A stretch of 64,000 nt of DNA from assembly GCF_018070075.1 (NCBI RefSeq), contig NZ_JAGPXE010000006.1, positions 124,001 to 188,000 of the forward strand. Direction: 5' to 3'. Positions 58,330-64,000 of this stretch are shown one piece after another. How positions within the stretch are numbered: position 1 is the first letter of the stretch; every line of letters starts with the position of its first letter. This stretch comes from Saccharopolyspora endophytica. GTDB taxonomy: Bacteria > Actinomycetota > Actinomycetes > Mycobacteriales > Pseudonocardiaceae. The notes under the pieces were generated by a model. That model was not told the origin of the DNA and did no database searches. It saw nothing but the letters and a program-made list of their open reading frames with translations. Position numbers and translations under genes: made by a program.

Positions 58330-58379
58330 ACCGAGCGGTGGCCGCGTGACCGCGACGCGGTCTGCGTCCGCCGCTCGGT
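58330..58379 (+). terminator. Nested hairpin between ald and MocR gene
   Basis: An outer 9-bp stem (58330-58338 with 58371-58379) encloses a 6-bp stem (58342-58347 with 58355-58360). It ends 30 bases before the MocR start and could be a terminator for ald or part of the MocR leader. Confidence 0.5.
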
Positions 58380-58409
58380 ACGTGCCCGGGAACGCCGGGA
58401 GGGACCGCA

Positions 58410-59894
58410 ATGCCGCGAACGCTGATCGAAATCGACAGAACGTCCGACGAACCGCTCTACCAGCAAGTGCGCAGGGCGATCGAGCACGGAATCGCGGTGG
58501 GCACGTTCGATCCCGTGCACCGACTGCCGAGCTCCCGGGAGCTCTCCGAACAGCTGCACGTCTCGCGCAACACGATCAACTTGGCTTACCAGGAGCTGAT
58601 CGCCGAAGGATTCGTGGACAGCCAGGAACGGCGCGGCCTGTTCGTCAACGCCGAGATGCGGCAGCACTGCACCGCCCAGGCGCACGACACCGTGCCGCGG
58701 ATCGACTGGTCGAGTCGCATCCGGCGGCCCTTGGACTCGGGTGTGCCGCACATCCGCAAGCGCACCAATTGGCACGAGTACGACTACCCGTTCGTGGCCG
58801 GACAGGTGGACGTCAGCGCGTTCCCGTCCCGCTCCTGGTCGCGGTGCCTGCGCGACGCGCTCTTCCACCCGCACGTTTACCACAGCCTGCAGGACGGTGT
58901 CGACGCGGACGATCCGATGCTGGTGGAGATGATCCGCCGACACCTGCTGCCGTCTCGGGGAATCGAGGCGGAGCCCGAGGAAATCCTGGTCACGGTCGGT
59001 TCGCAGCAGGGATTGGACCTGCTCAGCAGGGTGCTGCTGGGGCCGGGCCAGACGGTGACCACCGAGGACCCCGGGTACCTGGACGCCCGGCACATCTTCC
59101 TGCGCAGCGGGGCGACCGTGCGCGGTGCGCCCGTGGACGGATCCGGGATGCGGCCGCCGAAGTCGTTGCGGGACACCGATCTGCTGTACGTGACGCCGAG
59201 CCATCATCATCCGACCAACGTGACGCTGGGCATCGGTCGCCGGCACGAGCTGCTGCAACGGGCTGCGGAGAGCGGGACCGTGGTCGTCGAGGACGACTAC
59301 GACAGCGAGTTCCGCTACCAGGGACGTCCCACCCCTGCGCTCAAGGCGCTGGACAGCAGTGGCGACGCGGTGTACCTGGGGACGTTCTCGAAGTTCCTGT
59401 CTCCTGGTTTGCGGCTGGGGTACCTCGTCGGGCCGCCTCCGCTGGTCCGGGAATTGCGGGAGGTTCGCAGGTACGTGTGCCGGCACCCGTCCGGACACCT
59501 GCAGCGAGCTCTCGCGCTGCTGATCGATTCGGGTGAGTACCTGCGGTCGCTGCGCCGGTACCGGTCGCGGCTGATGCACAAGTGGGAAGCGGCGTGCGCG
59601 GGAGTGGCCGAGCACCTGCCGTGGCAGCAGCTGACGTTCCCCCCGGGCGGTGTGAGCCTCTGGATGACCGGGCCGACCGAACTGGACTGCCAGCGGTTGG
59701 TCGATCGCGCTGAGAAGCACGGGATCCTCATCGAACCCGGCGACCTGTTCTTCATGGATCCCGGACGCGGCCGCAACCACTTCCGGATCGGGTTCGCCGC
59801 CATCTCGCGGCGACGCATCGACGAGGGCCTGCGGCTTCTCGGCGAGGTCGTGGACAAGGAGCTCGCCGCGGCTCGGGAGCCCGACGCCGGGTAG
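58410..59894 (+). CDS. MocR-family PLP-dependent transcriptional regulator
   Basis: A 494-residue fusion of a GntR winged HTH (residues about 10-80: EPLYQQVRRAIEHGIAVG, RLPSSRELSEQLHVSRNTINLAYQEL) and an aminotransferase-like effector domain. PLP-site residues are intact: the Tyr/Asp of VEDDYDSEFRYQG and the Schiff-base Lys in YLGTFSKFLSPGLRLGYL. MocR members such as TauR and GabR activate omega-amine catabolism in response to an amine-PLP adduct. Here it lies next to the aminotransferase and ald genes and is their obvious regulator. ATG start at 58410 after GGGAGGGA. Confidence 0.9.
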   Translation: MPRTLIEIDRTSDEPLYQQVRRAIEHGIAVGTFDPVHRLPSSRELSEQLHVSRNTINLAYQELIAEGFVDSQERRGLFVNAEMRQHCTAQAHDTVPRIDWSSRIRRPLDSGVPHIRKRTNWHEYDYPFVAGQVDVSAFPSRSWSRCLRDALFHPHVYHSLQDGVDADDPMLVEMIRRHLLPSRGIEAEPEEILVTVGSQQGLDLLSRVLLGPGQTVTTEDPGYLDARHIFLRSGATVRGAPVDGSGMRPPKSLRDTDLLYVTPSHHHPTNVTLGIGRRHELLQRAAESGTVVVEDDYDSEFRYQGRPTPALKALDSSGDAVYLGTFSKFLSPGLRLGYLVGPPPLVRELREVRRYVCRHPSGHLQRALALLIDSGEYLRSLRRYRSRLMHKWEAACAGVAEHLPWQQLTFPPGGVSLWMTGPTELDCQRLVDRAEKHGILIEPGDLFFMDPGRGRNHFRIGFAAISRRRIDEGLRLLGEVVDKELAAAREPDAG

Positions 59895-59925
59895 CTGGAC
59901 CCTGCTGGTCGCCGTCGTCTGGACC
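59895..59925. promoter_or_regulatory. Direct repeat CTGGACC x2
   Basis: CTGGACC at 59895-59901 and 59919-59925, 24 bases apart, directly after the MocR stop codon and about 190 bases upstream of the HAD gene. The same 7-mer clusters ahead of ald at 57049-57113. Confidence 0.35.
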
Positions 59926-60117
59926 TACCGGTGGCGAGCGATCCGCGATTGCATCGTGTTCCGGGACGTGGCCTCCCGTGCGCTTCCGGCCTGCTGCCGA
60001 TCTCAACCGGCGGTGCAAACCCGGTGCAGCACGGGCGCTTCGCGCCGCCCCGCGGGCTGACGTTCGCGCTCAATTCGGGGCCATTCGGAGAACTCATGCG
60101 GACGCAGTGGAGGCGAT

Positions 60118-60795
60118 GTGGGAGAGGGAATCGAGCTCGTGGTGCTGGACATGGCCGGTACGACGGTGCGCGACGACGGCCTGGTCGAGCAGTCTTTCGA
60201 CAGCGCGCTCAACGCGGTCGGAGTGCGGGCGGGCACCGCTGAGCACCAGCGCGCCCAGCGGTACGTCTGGGAGACCATGGGGCAGTCCAAGATCGAGGTG
60301 TTCGACGCGTTGTTCCCCGGCGAACCGGATCGTGCGCGTAGTGCCAACACGGCCTTCGAGCACCGTTACGACGAACTGATGGCGCACAGCTGCGAGCCGA
60401 TCGACGGGGCGGAGAAGGCCATGAGCTCGCTGCGTGATGCGGGCGTTCGGGTCTGCTTGACGACCGGTTTCGCGCGCGAGACCCGTGATCGGTTGCTCGA
60501 ACGGTTGGGGTGGCGTGACCTGGTGGATCTTGTGGTGGGGGTCGAGGACGCGGGTCGGGGACGCCCGCACCCGGACATGATCCAGACCGCCGCCCGCCAC
60601 TTCGGGGTGGTCGATCCGAGGCGAGTGGCGGTCGCCGGCGACACCGGTTACGACGTGCTCGCCGGGATTCGGGCCGGTGCGGGCGTGGTCGCAGGGGTGC
60701 TCACCGGGGCGCACGACGCGCGGACCCTGGCCGAGCACGGTGCCACGCACGTTCTCGAGTCCGTCGCTGATCTCCCCGCCGTCGTTCAGGACTAG
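60118..60795 (+). CDS. Phosphonatase-like HAD hydrolase
   Basis: A 225-residue HAD-superfamily hydrolase resembling phosphonoacetaldehyde hydrolase (PhnX) and its close 'phosphonatase-like' relatives. The nucleophile is Asp11 in VVLDMAGTTV (PhnX-type motif I with Ala at the +2 position), motif II Thr is in CLTTGFAR and motif IV in AVAGDTGYDVLAG. Lys58 in ETMGQSKIEVF sits in the cap where PhnX has its Schiff-base Lys; only an alignment can decide equivalence. GTG start at 60118 after GGAGG. In this module it could split phosphonoacetaldehyde made by the aminotransferase. Confidence 0.8.
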   Translation: MGEGIELVVLDMAGTTVRDDGLVEQSFDSALNAVGVRAGTAEHQRAQRYVWETMGQSKIEVFDALFPGEPDRARSANTAFEHRYDELMAHSCEPIDGAEKAMSSLRDAGVRVCLTTGFARETRDRLLERLGWRDLVDLVVGVEDAGRGRPHPDMIQTAARHFGVVDPRRVAVAGDTGYDVLAGIRAGAGVVAGVLTGAHDARTLAEHGATHVLESVADLPAVVQD

Positions 60796-61000
60796 GTGTT
60801 GGTCAGGAAGCTTGTGGTGAGGCGGTAGCGGGTTTCAGCGTTCCTCCGGATCCGGGAGCCACGGCCGGCGCACGTCCAATGCGCGGGTTCGAACCCGTCT
60901 TCACCAGAGGAACGCCGAACCCTGCGGAGGTGCGGACTGGGTCTGACACCGCCTCACCCGCTCCTAGCTTCCTTTCTCGCTCGTGGAAGGAAGGTTCGTG

Positions 61001-62023
61001 ATGGTGGAGGGCGTGTTGCGGCCCGGAGTGGCCGGTGCCGTGGACGGCAGCAGCGACCACGCGCTGTTCGAGCAGTGGCAGCGGGTCGTGCGTGGAAGTG
61101 GTGCGCGCGTCGCGCTCGCGGACGGGGAGGACCCGCGTGCGGTCGAGGCGGCGCTGGAACTGCATGCGCAGGGCCTGCTCGCGCCCCGGCTGGTGGGCCA
61201 ACGCGACCTGATCGCCGCCGCGACCCGCGAGGACGTTCCCGAAGACCTGGTGCTGGACGTCCACGAGCTGGGAGCCGAGCCTTCGGTCGGCGCGGCGCTG
61301 GAGGAGGCATTCGCCGGTAAACCCGCCGAGCAGCGATTCCTCGCGGAGCGCGACCCCGTGTACCTGACCGCGGCGGCCCTGCGCGCTGGGCTGGTGGAGT
61401 GCGGTGTGGCCGGCGCCGGTCGGCCCACGGCCGATGTGCTTCGGGCCGGGATCCGGGTGGTGGGACTGCAACCCGGCGTACGCACGTTGAGCAGCAGCTT
61501 CGTCATGGTGCTCCCGGACGGGCGCGCGTTGACCTTCGCCGACTGCGCCGTGGTTCCGGACCCGGACGCGCACCAGCTCGCCGACATAGCGGTCGCCGCC
61601 GCCGAAACCCACCGGTCCTTGGTCGCCGATGAACCCGTGGTCGCGATGCTGTCGTTCAGCACGCGTGGAAGCGCCGAGCACGACGTGGTCACGACGGTGC
61701 GTTCGGCGACAGAATTGGTTCGGGACCGCCTCCCGGACCTGCTCGTGGACGGGGAGCTGCAGTTCGACGCGGCCGTCGTCGAGGCGGTCAGCGCTCACAA
61801 GGCTCCCGGCTCGCTGGTCGCGGGACGTGCGAACGTCCTCGTCTTCCCCAACCTCGGGGCGGGCAACATCGGGTACAAGATCACCGAGCGGCTCGGCGGC
61901 GCCCAGGCGCTCGGCCCCATCTTGCAGGGCCTGCGTGCGCCTCTCAACGATCTTTCCCGCGGGTGCACCGCGTCCGACATCGAAACCATGGCCCTCGTCA
62001 GCGCCGTTCAGTCGATGCGCTGA
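61001..62023 (+). CDS. pta: Phosphate acetyltransferase
   Basis: A 340-residue short-form Pta that exchanges acetyl phosphate and CoA for acetyl-CoA and phosphate. Family blocks are visible: [30 protein letters not shown] (compare 'GLVDGLVAGA'), [35 protein letters not shown] and [33 protein letters not shown]. The ATG at 61001 follows GGAAGGAAGG; a GTG at 60998 is also possible. In taurine degradation Pta converts the acetyl phosphate made by Xsc; no xsc gene is visible here. Confidence 0.9.
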   Translation: MVEGVLRPGVAGAVDGSSDHALFEQWQRVVRGSGARVALADGEDPRAVEAALELHAQGLLAPRLVGQRDLIAAATREDVPEDLVLDVHELGAEPSVGAALEEAFAGKPAEQRFLAERDPVYLTAAALRAGLVECGVAGAGRPTADVLRAGIRVVGLQPGVRTLSSSFVMVLPDGRALTFADCAVVPDPDAHQLADIAVAAAETHRSLVADEPVVAMLSFSTRGSAEHDVVTTVRSATELVRDRLPDLLVDGELQFDAAVVEAVSAHKAPGSLVAGRANVLVFPNLGAGNIGYKITERLGGAQALGPILQGLRAPLNDLSRGCTASDIETMALVSAVQSMR

Positions 62024-62034
62024 GCGATCACCGC

Positions 62035-62060
62035 ACCCCTCGCGTGTCGGCGCGAGGGGT
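62035..62060 (+). terminator. Hairpin terminator after pta
   Basis: Perfect 10-bp arms (62035-62044 and 62051-62060) with a 6-base loop and a short T run (GGGGTTTGTG), 12 bases after the pta stop codon. Confidence 0.85.
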
Positions 62061-62334
62061 TTGTGCGTTCACGGTCCGCTCCTCGGTGGAGAGCGCTTGA
62101 CGCTCGCCAACCCCTGATCGCCCGCTCCGCCGTGTCCGCAGGAGCATCCCCGCGCATCTGCGCAACCGCGCCGCGGCACTCGACACCCCCGGCTCGCGTC
62201 GGGAAAACCGCGGTGATGGTTGAGCGCACATCGCAGCACGCCGACGTTTCGGGACTCCGGTTGCGTTTTGCGGCACCCGGATCAGCGCCACCGTGCTGTT
62301 GTCCGGGTCGTTCCGGGGCTTTTCGCGAAACCGC
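62061..62334. other. Non-coding stretch between convergent genes
   Basis: No gene recognised. It is flanked by the pta terminator and by the terminator of the convergent permease gene. Confidence 0.5.
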
Positions 62335-62377
62335 GGACCGCGCACCACCCGGCAGCGGACTGGGTGATGCGCGGTCC
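62335..62377 (-). terminator. Hairpin terminator after amino acid permease gene
   Basis: Arms of 16 bp with one mismatch (62335-62350 and 62362-62377) around an 11-base loop, 20 bases beyond the stop codon of the minus-strand permease gene. Confidence 0.75.
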
Positions 62378-62397
62378 TGGAGGGGAGCGAGATCCGG

Positions 62398-63894
62398 TCA
62401 GTCGGTGCGGTGCACTTCAGCGCGAGGTGTGTCGACCGCGTGGGTCCGGCGCGCGGTCTCGGACGGTGTCGTGTCACCGGCGGCCAGCGGCTGACGCGTG
62501 GAGGGCACGTCGGTGCGCGCGGACATGTCCGGGTGCGCGCGGCGCCGGATCTCGTAGCCGATGAGGATGACGGCGAGCGTGCCGAGGCTGACCCAGAACT
62601 GGGTGCGGCTGTCGGGAAGGATCGCCATGGCCGCGATGATCACGCCCATCAGGGCGATCGTGGTGTAGCTCAGCCACGGGAACAGCCACATGCGCAGCGT
62701 CAGCGCTTCCGGGTCCTCACGTTCGAGCTTGCGGCGCATGCGGACCTGGGCGACCGCGATGAGCAGGTAGACGAACAGGGCGACGGCTCCGTAGGAGTTG
62801 ACGAGGAACGCGAAGACCACGTCTGGAGAGAGGTAGGCGGCGAGCACGGAGACGTACCCGACGACCGTGCCGGCGAGGATCGCCCGGCGCGGCACGCCGC
62901 CGCGACCGATCTTGGTGAGGCTGCGGGGAGCGTCGTTGTTGCGAGTCAGGGCGAACAGCATGCGCGAGGAGGTGTACAGCGCGGAGTTCAGGCACGACAG
63001 CACCGCGGTGAGCACGATCGCGTTCATCACCGTGGTCACGGCCGGAACGTCGAGCGCTGACAGGACGGCGGCGTACGGGCTGATCTCGGTGTCCGGGGAG
63101 TTCCAAGGGACCACGGCCACGACCACGAACACGGAGCCGACGTAGAAGCCGACAACGCGCAGGATGATCGACTTCATCGCCCGTGCCACGGCGCGGCGCG
63201 GTTCGGCGGACTCGGCGGCGGCGATGGTGACGATCTCGGCGCCGGTGTAGAACGCCACGCAGGGCACGACTGCGGCGAGAACCGCGCCGATGCCCATCGG
63301 AGCGAAGCCGCCGTGGGCGGTGAGGTTGGACAGCCCTCCGTTCGCGCCGGGCCAGAAGCCGAGGAGGTACAGACCGCCGACGAGCAGGAAGCAGACGATG
63401 GCGAGGACCTTGATGGAGGAGAACCAGTACTCGAACTCGCCGTAGGAGCGCGCGGAGACGAGGTTGGTCCCCGCCAGCAGCGTCAGCAGCCCGCCGCTGA
63501 GGACCCACAGGGGCACCTCGGGCAGCCACAGCTGCAGGATCTGCCCTCCGGCGACCGCCTCGACGGCGACGACGATGACGAAGAAGTACCAGTACATCCA
63601 CCCGACGGAAAAGCCCGCACGGTTGCCCAGCACCTCCCGTGCGTACACGTAGAACGATCCCAACGCCGGCCGCGCGACCGTCATCTCGGCGAGCATCCGC
63701 ATGATCAAGACGGTCAGCACACCGGCGAGCAGGAAGGACACCACGGCTGCCGGCCCGGTCTGGTGGATGACCACACCGCTTCCGACGAACAGCCCTGCAC
63801 CGATCACGCCGCCGAGAGCGATGAGATTCATGTGACGACGTTTCAGGGTTTGTCGCAATCCCGCGTTGTTCGCATCTGTCGAGTCAGAAGCCAC
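62398..63894 (-). CDS. Amino acid permease (AAT/GABA permease family)
   Basis: A 498-residue, 12-helix APC-superfamily transporter of the amino acid transporter family. Typical blocks: LKRRHMNLIALGGVIGAGLFVGSGVVIHQTGPAAV, GAEIVTIAAAESAEPRRAVARAMKSI and the SALYTSSRMLFALTRNNDAP segment. It resembles GABA/gamma-amino acid permeases (GabP). The GTG at 63894 has GAGGAGG upstream; the frame open to 63972 has a Cys/His-rich extension that is not family-like. It may import the omega-amino compound used by the aminotransferase-alanine dehydrogenase module. Confidence 0.88.
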   Translation of the reverse strand: MASDSTDANNAGLRQTLKRRHMNLIALGGVIGAGLFVGSGVVIHQTGPAAVVSFLLAGVLTVLIMRMLAEMTVARPALGSFYVYAREVLGNRAGFSVGWMYWYFFVIVVAVEAVAGGQILQLWLPEVPLWVLSGGLLTLLAGTNLVSARSYGEFEYWFSSIKVLAIVCFLLVGGLYLLGFWPGANGGLSNLTAHGGFAPMGIGAVLAAVVPCVAFYTGAEIVTIAAAESAEPRRAVARAMKSIILRVVGFYVGSVFVVVAVVPWNSPDTEISPYAAVLSALDVPAVTTVMNAIVLTAVLSCLNSALYTSSRMLFALTRNNDAPRSLTKIGRGGVPRRAILAGTVVGYVSVLAAYLSPDVVFAFLVNSYGAVALFVYLLIAVAQVRMRRKLEREDPEALTLRMWLFPWLSYTTIALMGVIIAAMAILPDSRTQFWVSLGTLAVILIGYEIRRRAHPDMSARTDVPSTRQPLAAGDTTPSETARRTHAVDTPRAEVHRTD

Positions 63895-64000
63895 GCTTTC
63901 CTCCTCTTGTCGCCGCACGTTGCATTCGTGCTGAATACAAGCGTGGTCTTGCGAATTTGTGGTTGCGGTCACGTTAGGTATTGCGCTGGCCCGTGCGCAG

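Noticed and set aside
60888-60915. Possible tRNA 3' end (a T-loop-like GGGTTCGAACCC followed by TTCACCA)
   Set aside because: The T-stem does not pair properly, the acceptor strand is too short and no D- or anticodon arm fits upstream; it lies in the leader of pta.

Overview
The window is high-GC DNA with strong G/C third-position bias, GTG starts, GGAGG-type ribosome sites and many 4-base stop/start overlaps. With an MDR/KstD/MHS-rich catabolic repertoire, a DUF574-type SAM methyltransferase, an FHA protein and a LuxR-type ATPase regulator, it looks like the chromosome of a filamentous actinomycete, probably a Saccharopolyspora-like pseudonocardial organism (inference; no rRNA or housekeeping marker is present). 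No tRNA, rRNA, CRISPR array, transposase or integrase was found. Almost everything is uptake and carbon/nitrogen catabolism, arranged as small modules, each with its own transporter and regulator.

Layout. 1-1742: tail of an L-lactate permease and an L-lactate dehydrogenase gene (lldD) broken by one apparent single-base deletion. 1829-4641: an XRE-TetR double-HTH regulator divergent from a BCCT betaine/carnitine/choline-type transporter, with several perfect TCGCAA/TTGCGA dyads between them. 4702-18059: the most striking region, three operons and two paralogous LysR regulators: (YciI-like, zinc alcohol dehydrogenase, KstD-like flavoprotein), (KstD-like flavoprotein, SDR, LysR) and (MHS transporter, Gfo/Idh oxidoreductase, xylose-isomerase-like TIM barrel, AroE-like shikimate dehydrogenase, KstD-like flavoprotein). 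I read this as a candidate hydroaromatic (shikimate/quinate-like or cyclohexanecarboxylate-like) ring-oxidation island. A 27-bp upstream element (22 of 27 identical) links two of its operons.

18065-21762: DctA dicarboxylate carrier, LysR regulator and a D-malate/tartrate dehydrogenase. 21805-23950: a class V aminotransferase with an Asp-to-Asn change at the PLP pyridine position, and a chloroperoxidase-like alpha/beta hydrolase. 23998-28726: SDR, xylulokinase and aldehyde dehydrogenase (pentitol or related polyol use) divergent from a GntR/FCD regulator that seems to be made from a leaderless mRNA. 28933-30801: small YdhR-like protein, enoyl-CoA hydratase, FHA protein. 30937-34156: GntR regulator divergent from a nitrilase-superfamily amidase and an APC permease. 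34371-42629: IclR regulator divergent from a PEP-mutase/isocitrate-lyase-family lyase, an aconitase-like large/small subunit pair (small subunit with a rewritten active-site motif), an MHS transporter, another KstD-like flavoprotein and an acyl-CoA ligase: a candidate hydratase-lyase pathway resembling dimethylmaleate hydratase/dimethylmalate lyase. 42652-48247: hydrolase, PPOX-fold protein, DUF1097-like membrane protein, DUF574 methyltransferase and an NCS1 nucleobase transporter. 48749-51073: large LuxR ATPase regulator. 51343-55347: MHS transporter, amidohydrolase and COG0523 metallochaperone GTPase as one operon. 55549-63894: class III aminotransferase, alanine dehydrogenase, MocR regulator, phosphonatase-like HAD hydrolase, phosphate acetyltransferase and an amino acid permease, a taurine/2-aminoethylphosphonate-like module lacking the expected sulfoacetaldehyde acetyltransferase.

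Most operon ends carry perfect GC-rich hairpins without U tracts, as is usual in actinomycetes; these are listed. Functions below rest on reading motifs by eye; no database search was possible.
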